NCBI RefSeq assembly: GCF_028867935.1
Contig: NZ_JAPQNS010000013.1
Coordinates: 62,001 to 126,000, forward strand
Length of the DNA: 64,000 nucleotides
Direction: 5' to 3'
Source of the DNA: Flavobacterium sp. SUN052
Lineage (GTDB): Bacteria; Bacteroidota; Bacteroidia; Flavobacteriales; Flavobacteriaceae
The notes beneath the pieces are model-generated. The model was not told the origin of the DNA and did no database searches. It saw only the letters and a program-made list of their open reading frames with translations. Below are positions 34,096-43,651 of the stretch, one piece after another (within the stretch, counting starts at the first letter, position 1; every line of letters starts with the position of its first letter). The position numbers were made by a program, and so were the translations under genes.

Positions 34096-35979
34096 ATGAT
34101 TTCATCACCTGTTCGCCCTCATTCATCTGCAAACAAGCGGCTTCAGTGGTTCCTGCTAAGCTTTTCTGTTATGGTCTTTGCTATTTTTCTGTACGGCTGG
34201 CTGCGTCCGAAACCCGCTCCAGCGCAGCTTGTGAAAGAACAGTTCATGGACAACATCACTGAATTAGACAGTGCGGTCAGCCAGTTGCAGCAGGCTATTA
34301 AGATACGCCAATCGGCAACAACTGTGCAGGTCGCTTTCAAGCGGGCGCGGCTGGCTTACAAGCAGGTTGAGTTTATTTCGGGATATTACAGTCCCGAAAC
34401 TACTCGTGCCCTGAATGGCCCCAATCTACCCGAGGTAGATGATGATTTGCGGGTGAATGCACCCGAAGGTTTCCAGGTACTCGAAGAACTGCTATTCCCT
34501 ACGTTCGAGGCCGACCAGCAATCCAATGCCGTTCAAACCGTTGCGGTGATGCGGGCCAACGTCAACCGGCTACGCAAGATTTCTGAAACTAACGAGTTGA
34601 CGGACAGTCACGTTTTTGATGCCATGCGGCTCGAAATATTTCGGGTTATCGCCATGGGTATCACTGGTTTCGATTCACCGGTTGCGTTTCATTCGCTGCC
34701 CGAAGTAGCCAGCGCACTTGCCAGTTTACAAAAGCAGTTGTCTCATTATGATCTGGCGCAAGCGGATGTGAATCTGTCGAATAGGCTCACCCGTGCATTT
34801 GCCGGGGCTATTAAATCGCTGAAAACCGATTCTACCAAGACCATCCAGGATTTTGACCGTTTCGACCGGCTGACATTTATTACTAACCACGCCAATGTGT
34901 TGAGCAGCTTGTTGCTCGATGCTCAGAACGCTCTTGGGATTCCGGTTTTTAACGAAAGCCGACTGTTGTCACCCGCTGCCCGAACGTTGACCGAAGCAGG
35001 CATATTTGATCCGGGTTATTTTGTTAATACGGATGAGCAACGCCCAACGCCTGAGCGGATCGCCCTCGGCAAACAACTATTCTACGACCCCATTCTGTCG
35101 GGTAATGGGCAACGGACCTGCGCAACCTGCCATCAGCCCAGCCGTGCCTTTACCGATGGTGAGCCTACTAGTTTAGCCCTCATTCAGCCAACCCGGAAAG
35201 CCGGTGGTAAGCCCATTACCACACAACGGATCAGTCGCAATGCGCCGACCTTGTTCAATTCGGCATTTCAGGCTGTGCAGTTCATGGACTCTCGGGTGGT
35301 ATTTCTGGAAGATCAGGCCAGTGATGTCATCAGCAATGCCGCCGAAATGCATGGATCACTACCAGTGGCTGTTCAGGCGTTGAAACAACGGGCGGATTAC
35401 CGTGCCCGCTTTGCCAACGCATTTACTGCCGGAATCACGGAACAAACGCTCAAAAATGCCTTAGCCAGCTATGTTCGCTCGCTAGTTAGCCTCGACTCAC
35501 GGGTAGATCAATACATCCGAAACGGCGATCGGCCACAGAAAAGGGTGCAGCTTACGGCCGACGAGAAACTTGGTTTTAACCTCTTTATGGGCAAAGGCAA
35601 ATGCGCCACCTGCCACTTTTTTCCCCTTTTCAATGGCACTGTGCCCCCCGCTTATCAGGAAACCGAAAGTGAAGTGCTTGGAACACCCGCCACCGCCGAT
35701 GGAAAACAACTGGACGCCGATGTCGGGAAATTTGTGTTGACTCAGCGTGAGCCACACCGCCATGCTTTCAAAACGCCCACTGTACGACACGTTGCCCAAA
35801 CGGCTCCGTATATGCATAATGGCGTGTACAAAACGCTCGATGAAGTGATCGATTTTTATGATAAAGGGGGTGGAACGGGCCTGGGTTTTAAGCTGGAAAA
35901 CCAAACCCTGCCCAGCGACAAATTGAATCTAAACAAAGATGAGAAACGAGCGCTACTAGCGTTTCTTAAGGCATTGTAG
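34096..35979 (+). CDS. Di-haem cytochrome c peroxidase (MauG/CcpA type) with imelysin-like N-terminal domain
   Basis: A 627-residue protein with an N-terminal membrane anchor (about 17-36). Residues about 45-290 are helical and resemble an imelysin-type domain. The peroxidase part has two haem sites, CATCH at 342-346 and CATCH at 503-507, plus GKQLFYDPILSGNGQRTC at its start and TPTVRHVAQTAPYMHNG near the end. The family reduces H2O2 or oxidises protein side chains in the periplasm. Similar N-terminally extended peroxidases are common in Bacteroidota and sometimes lie next to iron- or phosphate-related genes. Confidence 0.88.
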   Translation: MISSPVRPHSSANKRLQWFLLSFSVMVFAIFLYGWLRPKPAPAQLVKEQFMDNITELDSAVSQLQQAIKIRQSATTVQVAFKRARLAYKQVEFISGYYSPETTRALNGPNLPEVDDDLRVNAPEGFQVLEELLFPTFEADQQSNAVQTVAVMRANVNRLRKISETNELTDSHVFDAMRLEIFRVIAMGITGFDSPVAFHSLPEVASALASLQKQLSHYDLAQADVNLSNRLTRAFAGAIKSLKTDSTKTIQDFDRFDRLTFITNHANVLSSLLLDAQNALGIPVFNESRLLSPAARTLTEAGIFDPGYFVNTDEQRPTPERIALGKQLFYDPILSGNGQRTCATCHQPSRAFTDGEPTSLALIQPTRKAGGKPITTQRISRNAPTLFNSAFQAVQFMDSRVVFLEDQASDVISNAAEMHGSLPVAVQALKQRADYRARFANAFTAGITEQTLKNALASYVRSLVSLDSRVDQYIRNGDRPQKRVQLTADEKLGFNLFMGKGKCATCHFFPLFNGTVPPAYQETESEVLGTPATADGKQLDADVGKFVLTQREPHRHAFKTPTVRHVAQTAPYMHNGVYKTLDEVIDFYDKGGGTGLGFKLENQTLPSDKLNLNKDEKRALLAFLKAL

Positions 35980-36034
35980 AGAGGCCCGCTTACCCGCATC
36001 GCCAACAAGAGCGAAGTCCAGGCTCCGTATACAC

Positions 36035-36652
36035 CTACTGGCGCACAAGCTCCATTCGTTCAACTCCCCTGTTCAAACCCCGCCATATCATGGTTGGCTG
36101 GCCAATGGTGGTCTCCAAAGAGAAATTATCGCCCACTACCCCAAGTTTATCCAGGAACATCTCTTCAGGCTCGGGCTGCCGTGTACCATTCGGAAATCGG
36201 TAATCAAACAAGAAAAATGTCTGCGGTCCTTTTTTGGATAAGATCCAATCAGCACTAGCCAGCATATCGAACTGAATAGGGTAGGTTTTATTGCTGAACT
36301 GGATGGTTCCGTCGTATTCACCCCGACGCGTATCAAGGGGAGTAGTGCGTGGTATAGCGGCTGGCACGATCGTTAAGGTGGCCAAGTTTTGAAAGGTAGT
36401 ATCTTTGGTTAGCTTAATCTCATTCTGTTGCGGATCGTTTCGATACGTTACCTGGACTAATCGTAAGTTCCACCGGCCGACAATCTGGGGAGCCAACTCT
36501 TTCATTAACTGGCGACTTTCTTGGTCAAAATTGACAGTAGTAACGGGTAAAGTCGAGGAAGGAGACAAACTGGCAGGAGCGGAAGAGTTGTCAGGTGAGC
36601 ATTGCCAGTTAAGTAAAGCTAAAGCCACAGCAGCGAAAAGGCTTGATTTCAT
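36035..36652 (-). CDS. Putative lipoprotein of unknown function
   Basis: A 205-residue protein with signal peptide and lipobox (ALLNWQC, about residue 18). After a Ser/Pro-rich linker comes an all-beta domain (IVGRWNLRLVQVTYR, YDGTIQFSNKTYPIQFDML, MIWRGLNRGVERMEL) of the lipocalin-like kind seen in many Bacteroidota lipoproteins. No sure family. It is convergent with the peroxidase gene. Confidence 0.7.
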   Translation of the reverse strand: MKSSLFAAVALALLNWQCSPDNSSAPASLSPSSTLPVTTVNFDQESRQLMKELAPQIVGRWNLRLVQVTYRNDPQQNEIKLTKDTTFQNLATLTIVPAAIPRTTPLDTRRGEYDGTIQFSNKTYPIQFDMLASADWILSKKGPQTFFLFDYRFPNGTRQPEPEEMFLDKLGVVGDNFSLETTIGQPTMIWRGLNRGVERMELVRQ

Positions 36653-36819
36653 AGGAGTTGAACGTCTAGTGTTGAAGCCCTAAGTTAATTGATTGTATTT
36701 ATTGGGTATTCTGTAAGAATACTCACATAACAAAAAGTTAACATAACCACCGACGCCCGACCAAAGTTGGGCGGTCGTCTCGGGTTAACAGGAATAATCT
36801 ACTAGTCTCATATCGAAAC

Positions 36820-38352
36820 TCAATACCCCGGATTCTGGTACATTTTCTCCGGATTTAATTTCACTTCATCAAATGGAACCGGATAATAGTAATCTTTCGG
36901 GCCGAAGTTGGAAACTTTGGCGGCACCAAAATCAGCCTGGGGTTTGGCCTGGAAATAGGCGATCAATTCGGTTGGCGTAAACGACCGTAGCAAATCGAAC
37001 CAGCGGTGATTTTCGAACGCAAGTTCAACCCGGCGCTCATGCAAAATTGCCAGTTTGAGCGTTGGGTATTTAGCGCTGTAGGTTGGGTTGGTTTTGGCTG
37101 TGTTGTAAAGGGGAAGTTTGGCCCGCTCCCGCACCTGATCGAGCAAACCGATGGCAGTGGTTTCATCGCCGAGGTACAGATTCACTTCGGCCAGCATCAG
37201 CATTACATCGGCGTAGCGAATCAGAATCCAGTCGTTGCCACCCCAGCCCGTAGTGCCCGCAGCCGCGCTGGGATCGCGGAACTTCGTGATGAAGTAATCT
37301 TTCACGTTGGCCGCATTGGCAAACTTGATCGAGAAATCCTTGCGGGTATCGCCGTCTTCATAATCCTTAACCAGGTCGGGTGTCACGTTGCCACCAACGC
37401 CTGTGTTGGGGCGCAGCGAGTTAATGGTTTCGCCCTGCGCCTGATTACTGGCGGCAATCCCCGATGCATAGTTGACATCGCCCTGCCGGTAAACGATCTG
37501 GAAAATAATTTCGGGATTCGTCGATTTCTTCGTTACGTCGAACACATCGGCATACGGAATTTCCTTCAACGTACCGAATGTCCGTTTGCTATAGGCATTG
37601 GTTAGGAATGTCTTGGCTTGATTCAGATTCGCCGTCCGGTTAGTCTGATCGAGGGTTGTCGCCATCGTCAGATACACCTGCCCCAGCAGCGCATTGCCTG
37701 CCGTTTTTGACACACGCCCTTTCTGGGCTACTGGCTGAACATCGGGTAGCGAGCTGTTGGCGACTTCGGTTAGGTCGGCCACAATCTGAGTATAAACGGT
37801 TTCTTTTTTCTCCCGGAAGGTATTGGCCCGTATTTCATCGCTTGAGTTCAGTGGTTTGGTCACCAGGGGGACATCGCCCCACTTCCGAACCAGATGGAAA
37901 TAAGCCAGTGCACGGATAAACTTGGCTTCGGCCTGGTACTGCGCTTTGGTTTGGGCATTGGCGAACGTAATCGTTTCCATACCAGCCAGCACCTGGTTGG
38001 CGCGGGTTACAATCTGATACAGGGCCAGCCAATGGCTTTTCAGGTACGTATTACTAGGCAGTATGGAGAAATCGTTGAACTGGAATGGCTCACCGGCATT
38101 GGACTGGTTGTCGTTGGTTCCGGTATTGTCCGAGCGTTGCTCCGCAAATAGACCGCTGCCTTCGGCTAGCCCGTTGTTGTTACGGAGGGCCTGGTAAGCC
38201 CCGTTTAGACCAAGCAGTACATCGTTTTCGGTCTGATAAAAATCAGCGGCTGCCACGGCATTCGGGTCCGTTTTAACCAAAAACTGTTCACTACACGAGG
38301 CCATCGAAAGCGTCGTGCCCAGAAATAAAATTCGGATATATGTTGACTTCAT
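36820..38352 (-). CDS. SusD/RagB-family outer-membrane lipoprotein
   Basis: Start at ATG 38350-38352 (MKSTYIRILFLG), which gives a proper lipoprotein signal with the cysteine in SMASC. Upstream residues in the same frame overlap the SusC gene and are not used. The 510-residue product has the SusD hallmarks: QTENDVLLGLNGAYQALRN, a TPR-like helical middle (YFHLVRKWGDVPLV), and the C-terminal ILHERRVELAFENHRWFDLLR motif. It is the surface lid of the SusCD pump and captures substrate for the SusC porin encoded just upstream. Confidence 0.95.
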   Translation of the reverse strand: MKSTYIRILFLGTTLSMASCSEQFLVKTDPNAVAAADFYQTENDVLLGLNGAYQALRNNNGLAEGSGLFAEQRSDNTGTNDNQSNAGEPFQFNDFSILPSNTYLKSHWLALYQIVTRANQVLAGMETITFANAQTKAQYQAEAKFIRALAYFHLVRKWGDVPLVTKPLNSSDEIRANTFREKKETVYTQIVADLTEVANSSLPDVQPVAQKGRVSKTAGNALLGQVYLTMATTLDQTNRTANLNQAKTFLTNAYSKRTFGTLKEIPYADVFDVTKKSTNPEIIFQIVYRQGDVNYASGIAASNQAQGETINSLRPNTGVGGNVTPDLVKDYEDGDTRKDFSIKFANAANVKDYFITKFRDPSAAAGTTGWGGNDWILIRYADVMLMLAEVNLYLGDETTAIGLLDQVRERAKLPLYNTAKTNPTYSAKYPTLKLAILHERRVELAFENHRWFDLLRSFTPTELIAYFQAKPQADFGAAKVSNFGPKDYYYPVPFDEVKLNPEKMYQNPGY

Positions 38353-38362
38353 GAGTAGCTGA

Positions 38363-41300
38363 TTAAAAAGTGATTCGGGCACCAACGTTATAGCCACGGG
38401 CCAGTGGGTACAAACCATAATCGACACCGGGTGTCAAGTTCAGACCCGCGTTGTAATCGACTTCAGGGTTGTAGCCTTTGTATTTGGTGATCGTAAATGC
38501 ATTGTTCACATTGGCATAAATCCGGAGGCCGCCCACTTTGATCCGGCTCAGGAGCGAGGCAGGAAGGTTATAGCCCAGCGTAATATTCGTGCAGCGGATA
38601 TACGACGCGTTTTGCAGGTAAAAAGTCGACAGACGAGTGCTGTTGCTCTGGGTACCTCCGCGTGAAGCCCGGTATACAATACCATTACCGGGCTGGGTTT
38701 CTGAGCGGTAGCGATCGTTTACCACGGAGTACTGATTGCCCGAAGCTTCCATGTTGAACACGTAATAATCCTGGCCGTCGAGCACCTGATTGCCCTGTGA
38801 ACCATTGAATGACGCGTTCACATCAAGGGCTTTGTAGCTGGCCGACGCCGAGAAACCGTAGGTGAACTTCGGGTAGGGCGTACCAATCACCCGCTTGTCG
38901 GCATCGTTTACGACTCCGTTTTTGTCTACGTCCTCGAAAATCAGATCGCCGGGACGCAACGGGTTGCTCGATGCCGTAGACCGGGCGGGGCCTTTAGGCA
39001 CATAACCGGCTTTGAAGCTTTGGGTAGCCGAGTTATAATTAGCGTTGTCTTCGGCAATGGCCGCCATATCGCTTTCGCGAACCATACCAATCACCTTAAA
39101 GCCGTAGAACGAGCCAACCGGGTAGCCTTCCTGCGTAGTGTGCGTAATGTACTGTCTCTCAGCACCAACTGAGTAAATAGCATTTGAGCCACCCAGATCC
39201 AGTACGCGGTTCTGGTTGAAAGAAATATTGCCGCTCAGATTCACTTTCACATCCTGGGTGGACACCACCCGACCATCGACCTGAAACTCGACACCCTTGT
39301 TGCGAATGCGGGAGTCGCGGAGGTTGGTCAGGATAGATGAAGCTCCGGATACAGCCGAGATCGGCTGGTTGAACAGCAGGTCCGTCGAGTTGCTAAGGTA
39401 GCCGTTGACCAGAAACAGAAGTCGATTGTTAAACAGACCAACGTCGAGGCCAGCGTTAAACTGAGACGTTGTTTCCCAGCCCAAAGCCTGGTCTTTCACG
39501 GCTCCGGCCGCCACCGCTGTCTGGATAGTACCCGAACCAAACACCGCCCCGCCGGGATTCACAATGGTCTGGAGGAAACCGTAGTTGGGGATGTTGTAAT
39601 TACCCGTTTGACCCCAGCTTGCCCGTAGTTTCAGGGACGATCCTGAGCCGAGCCAATTGCGGTAGAATGGCTCATTCGATACAGTCCAACCCGCCGATAC
39701 CGAGGGGAAATTACCCCAGCGGTTCAGTGGCCCGAAACGGGAAGACCCATCGGTACGGAAAGCAGCCGTCAGGAAATACCGCTCGTCGTAGCTGTAGGTG
39801 GCCCGCGCCAGATACGACAGCAGCGTTTCTTCGTACTTACCGGTGCCAGAGTTCAGGAAGAAGTTGGTCGGGTCGGCCCCCCGACCGGTGATTTCCTGAA
39901 TCCGGTCGTTTTGAAACCCTTGTGCCGACACACTGATCTGGTCGCTGGTAATACGTTGGGCCGTGTATCCTGCTAACAGGTTTAGTGCGTGCTGGCCAAA
40001 CTGCCGGTTATACGTGGCTGTAAATTCGCCCAGTACGTTTTGCAGAGCAGTTGTTTGTGCTGTAGCGCGGGCGGCTGCAATAGACTGAGCCGAATAAGGT
40101 GGATTGTTGCCATTGCTCAGGCTCGTTGGCAGGTAGTACTCGTATTTTTCGTTGTAGGTCTGCAAGCCGAGGTTTGCCTTCGCGATTAAGCCCGGAATGA
40201 TTTCGTAGGCCAGTGTACCGTTGTACGTACCGCGCAATCCTTTCCGGGTAATGTTGGTTTCGCGCGCCAGCGCTACCGGGTTTTCGATGGTCTGGTAGCC
40301 GAAGGTGGGTTGCAGGGCAGCCGCTTCGTTCTTGATCAAGTTGCCGTTGTCGTCATAAGCCCGGAAAATAGGCGGAAAAATCAACGCTCCCAGAATCGGT
40401 CCCTGGTTGAAGCGCCCCTCCTGCACCTCGCGGTTGTTGGTCGACGTAACGAAGAAACTGGCTCCTGCTTTCAGCTTTGGGCTGAGGTCGGCGTCGATGT
40501 TGGCGCGCAGGTTGATACGCTCCTGCTTAGTGGCCTCAATAATACCCTGCTGGCCCTGATACCCCGCACTGAGCAGATACCGGGTGCTGGCTCGGTCCGG
40601 CGATCCGGTTCCGCCCGAAAACTGGAGGTTGTGGCGTTGGAGTGGGGCATTGCGGTATAGTTCGTCCTGCCAGTCGGTATTGTATTTTGGGGCGATGGCC
40701 CGCTGGTTGGCAAAGTCATAAAACTCGGTTGGAATACTCACCGACCCGGCGTTGCCCACGTTGGCAATGCGCGTGGCATTAGGGTCCGAGAAGTTAGCGT
40801 TGGTGAACGGTTTTCCGGCGTTCTGCATCAAATCGCGATAGGTGCTGTTACGGGCGTCGATCAGCAGGTCCACGAACTGGTCTGAGTTGAGCAGCTTAAC
40901 TTTTTTGGCCAGCTGATTCACGCCGTATTGGTATTCGTAATCAAGTTTACCTTTGCCGTCTTTGCCGCGTTTAGTAGTAATGAGTACCACCCCGCCCGAA
41001 GCCCGCGAACCGTAGATGGCCGCAGAGGCTGCATCTTTCAGAATGTCAATGCTCTCAATATCATTCGGGTTGATAAACACATCGTTCCCAGCCGGAAACC
41101 CGTCGATCACGTACAGTGGATCGGAACTAGCGTTGATAGAGCCGATACCCCGCACCCGGATTTTGGTACCCACATACGGAGCCCCACTCACCTGAGCGAC
41201 CTGCACCCCAGCTAGTTTACCTACCAGTGCCTGCCCCAGTGTTGGTGCTGCCAGGTTCAGTTCGCGGGCTTTTACGTTGGCAATGGCCCCCGTTACATCG

Positions 41301-41704
41301 CTCTTGCGCAACGTGCTGTAGCCCACGGCAACTACTTCGGCCAGTTGATTCACGTCTTCTTTCAGACGGATAGACAGGTTCGTTTGCGGGCCGATAACCA
41401 CCTCCTGCGCCACAAAACCAACAAACGAAAAGACAACCGTTGCCCCCGCCTGTACATCGAGCGAGAAAGCCCCGTTTGCATCAGTAACGGTGCCTTTTTG
41501 GGTCTTTTTCTCGATAATACTTACGCCCGGAAGAGGACTGTTTGTTTCGTCGGTGACAATGCCCGTGATGCGGACAAGCGCAGGTGCGACGATAGGGCGG
41601 GGTACGTTTGCCAGTACCATTTGCGACGGTAGGCTGCTTACGGTCAACGCCAGAACGGTCAGGCATCGGTACAGACCGAGCCTGGATAAGGAGAAATACT
41701 GCAT
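38363..41704 (-). CDS. SusC/RagA-family TonB-dependent transporter
   Basis: A 1113-residue outer-membrane receptor. After a signal peptide come a carboxypeptidase-regulatory-like domain (ITGIVTDETNSPLPGVSI), a TonB box and plug (SINASSDPLYVIDGFPAG, then DIESIDILKDAASAAIYGSRA), and a 22-strand barrel that ends in ARITF with the usual aromatic terminal residue. It works with the SusD lipoprotein encoded 10 bases after it. The substrate is not evident from sequence; nearby phosphatases suggest a phosphorylated organic compound, but a glycan is equally possible. Confidence 0.95.
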   Translation of the reverse strand: MQYFSLSRLGLYRCLTVLALTVSSLPSQMVLANVPRPIVAPALVRITGIVTDETNSPLPGVSIIEKKTQKGTVTDANGAFSLDVQAGATVVFSFVGFVAQEVVIGPQTNLSIRLKEDVNQLAEVVAVGYSTLRKSDVTGAIANVKARELNLAAPTLGQALVGKLAGVQVAQVSGAPYVGTKIRVRGIGSINASSDPLYVIDGFPAGNDVFINPNDIESIDILKDAASAAIYGSRASGGVVLITTKRGKDGKGKLDYEYQYGVNQLAKKVKLLNSDQFVDLLIDARNSTYRDLMQNAGKPFTNANFSDPNATRIANVGNAGSVSIPTEFYDFANQRAIAPKYNTDWQDELYRNAPLQRHNLQFSGGTGSPDRASTRYLLSAGYQGQQGIIEATKQERINLRANIDADLSPKLKAGASFFVTSTNNREVQEGRFNQGPILGALIFPPIFRAYDDNGNLIKNEAAALQPTFGYQTIENPVALARETNITRKGLRGTYNGTLAYEIIPGLIAKANLGLQTYNEKYEYYLPTSLSNGNNPPYSAQSIAAARATAQTTALQNVLGEFTATYNRQFGQHALNLLAGYTAQRITSDQISVSAQGFQNDRIQEITGRGADPTNFFLNSGTGKYEETLLSYLARATYSYDERYFLTAAFRTDGSSRFGPLNRWGNFPSVSAGWTVSNEPFYRNWLGSGSSLKLRASWGQTGNYNIPNYGFLQTIVNPGGAVFGSGTIQTAVAAGAVKDQALGWETTSQFNAGLDVGLFNNRLLFLVNGYLSNSTDLLFNQPISAVSGASSILTNLRDSRIRNKGVEFQVDGRVVSTQDVKVNLSGNISFNQNRVLDLGGSNAIYSVGAERQYITHTTQEGYPVGSFYGFKVIGMVRESDMAAIAEDNANYNSATQSFKAGYVPKGPARSTASSNPLRPGDLIFEDVDKNGVVNDADKRVIGTPYPKFTYGFSASASYKALDVNASFNGSQGNQVLDGQDYYVFNMEASGNQYSVVNDRYRSETQPGNGIVYRASRGGTQSNSTRLSTFYLQNASYIRCTNITLGYNLPASLLSRIKVGGLRIYANVNNAFTITKYKGYNPEVDYNAGLNLTPGVDYGLYPLARGYNVGARITF

Positions 41705-41727
41705 ACGGATAGGTTGGAAAATAGACG

Positions 41728-42597
41728 TTACCAGGTCACATTCATGAAATGCACATTGTTTGTCCGGGAGGACGTTACGGCAATGCCGTGGCGGAGGTCG
41801 CCCGTGAGCGCGAAACCTTCGAGTTCGTCGGGTTTGTCGGTATCGACCACGCGAAGGACGTGTTCAGTACCCGACTTGAGCGATTTGTTCAGATCCAGAA
41901 ACGTAAACCGCCACCGACGGCCTTCTAGCTGGTTCTGAATCAGTACAAGTACGTTCTTTTGCGGAATCCAGTGCAGATTCTGCACCCAGGGTGAGCACGA
42001 GAATTGATGGACGACAACACCCGGCTCGCTGGTTTTTTTTGCCGTTCTGAGCTTCTCTGGATCGTAGAGTCGGACCTGATTGGTTTTGTGGCCGTAGTCG
42101 GCAGTGGCCACGTACCATTTACCCTGATACTGGACATATTCGGGGCGGGTACCCTGAATACAGGCGTCATCTTCGATTGTATTAAGCAAGGTATTGTCCA
42201 GCGTTCGGGTGCGGAGCAGCTTGTTCCAGTCTACGGCATAGATGACTGCCCGCCAGGCTGTTCCTTCGGTATTTAGTCGAATGCTGTTGCCAATAAACGT
42301 GGGTCCGGTGCCGATGTGCGCAATACCCGTCGGGTGATTAATGACATCCTGCCCGTTCTGCGTCAATTTGATTTCCTGACCAGTGTACGTTAGCGAGCTG
42401 TCGCGGAGGTCATACTGGCGAATCATGCCCACTTCCCGGTCGCCATACAGGTAGGCTTTACCGTTTACCATACTGATACCCTGGCAAGCTCCCAGCGAAT
42501 CGACTGTTACGGAGCGGGTCAACGACAGCGAGATAGGGTCGCTTGAACGAAAAAATACACTCAGGCCACACAGGCCGAATACAAAAGCTATTTTCAT
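41728..42597 (-). CDS. Exported beta-propeller-like protein, unknown
   Basis: A 289-residue protein with an N-terminal hydrophobic stretch (about 1-19). The body has repeated strand patterns (QGISMVNGKAYLYGDREVGMI, PTGIAHIGTGPTFIGNS, YVQYQGKWYVATADYGHKT) that recall six-bladed propellers. No catalytic motif is clear. It lies directly upstream of SusC on the same strand with 23 bases between them, so it probably heads the SusCD transcript. Confidence 0.65.
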   Translation of the reverse strand: MKIAFVFGLCGLSVFFRSSDPISLSLTRSVTVDSLGACQGISMVNGKAYLYGDREVGMIRQYDLRDSSLTYTGQEIKLTQNGQDVINHPTGIAHIGTGPTFIGNSIRLNTEGTAWRAVIYAVDWNKLLRTRTLDNTLLNTIEDDACIQGTRPEYVQYQGKWYVATADYGHKTNQVRLYDPEKLRTAKKTSEPGVVVHQFSCSPWVQNLHWIPQKNVLVLIQNQLEGRRWRFTFLDLNKSLKSGTEHVLRVVDTDKPDELEGFALTGDLRHGIAVTSSRTNNVHFMNVTW

Positions 42598-42746
42598 ACG
42601 CTGAGCCAGAATTTTGCCTTTTCAATCGCTAACTAACGAGCAAAAGCCAGCCGTCAAATTCATTCGCAAAAGTCGCCTTCACCCGTGACCTGAGTGTGAC
42701 GGATGTATCGCCAAATTGTTAACTTCGCGGCTCTAGATTTAGCGAT

Positions 42747-43339
42747 ATGTTTACACGTGAGATTTCAACTCCTGCCTTGTTTCGCTTTATTTATGGCGAA
42801 ACCACCTGCTTTCGCGATATGCTGCTGATCCATGGCAGTGCGTTTTTGGTGGGTCTTTTGGTGCTGTTTGGAAATCAGAATGCTGCAACCTGGTCGGGCT
42901 GGCAACAAGTGGTAGCCGTTGTGTTGGTCATGGATCTGGGGCGGGCGGCATTGTGGCTCATTTACTCCCTAATAATCGGGATTTCTGGCGGGCAATTCGA
43001 TCTGAGTGGCTGATCCTGTCGGGTATTGCCTACGCCTGGCAACCGCTGCTGTTTGGAAAGGTGTTTATGGGCGGGATACTGCTCTTGTCGGGTCTTCATA
43101 TCACCAGTATCGGGCTCATTATGGGACAATACTGGCTTAGCAACCGGTATTTATTGGCATGGATCTTCGTTGCTTTGCTGAGTGGTCTGATCGCCAATAA
43201 ATTGCTGATGATTCCTCTGGAATTAAGCTGGTTTGCTCCGCTCTATTTTTGCAAAGCGGCCTTGTTCGATAAGACGATGGCTCCCAGAAAAAAACCACAG
43301 ATTCAATTAGAAGAAGTGCTGGAAGAGGACTTGGATTGA
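42747..43339 (+). pseudogene. Integral membrane protein gene broken by a one-base shift
   Basis: Two overlapping frames encode one protein. The first (42747-43013) runs from MFTREISTPALF through a VVAVVLVMDLG segment and then goes into nonsense. The second frame continues the sense from about 42941 (read AGGIVAHLLPNNRDFWR, then SEWLILSGIAY) to a stop at 43339. Restoring one G in the run at about 42938-42941 would join them into a protein of about 198 residues with five or six membrane helices. The break is a one-base deletion in a G run; it may be a real mutation or a sequencing error. Confidence 0.75.
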
Positions 43340-43651
43340 CATAATGACCCTAATCGCTCAACCGCAAGTAATGTACCGGTATCATTATGCCGGACACCAT
43401 GGTTAGGAGCGTTGGGGTGGATCAGGCTGTCGTCTACAGGGGGACAACCTAACACGGACAAGTCCCTAATCTGGTCAGCGACAACTGGGGGTGGCCCCGC
43501 ATTATCAATTTATTATGAATGAGCAACCCGCCACCTGGACAACAAGTCCCTGACTAGTTTTGGAACGGCAAATGGACTGATAACGGCCACAGCATTCTGG
43601 ATTTTTACCTGGATAGCAGCCAATGCCAGCCAACCATTTTCCGAATCCCCC
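43340..43651. other. Intergenic stretch without a recognised gene
   Basis: About 310 bases. Short open stretches can be read but none carries a convincing start or domain. ACAAGTCCCT occurs twice, at about 43459 and 43544. It must contain the promoter of the phosphatase gene that follows. Confidence 0.4.

Noticed and set aside
36762..36797. Short GC hairpin near the 3' end of the SusD gene as a terminator
   Set aside because: Only about five pairs and no following T-run on either strand.
38352..38427. Longer SusD start (25 extra residues)
   Set aside because: The extension runs into the SusC gene and would place the lipoprotein signal internally; the ATG at 38352 gives a correct lipobox.
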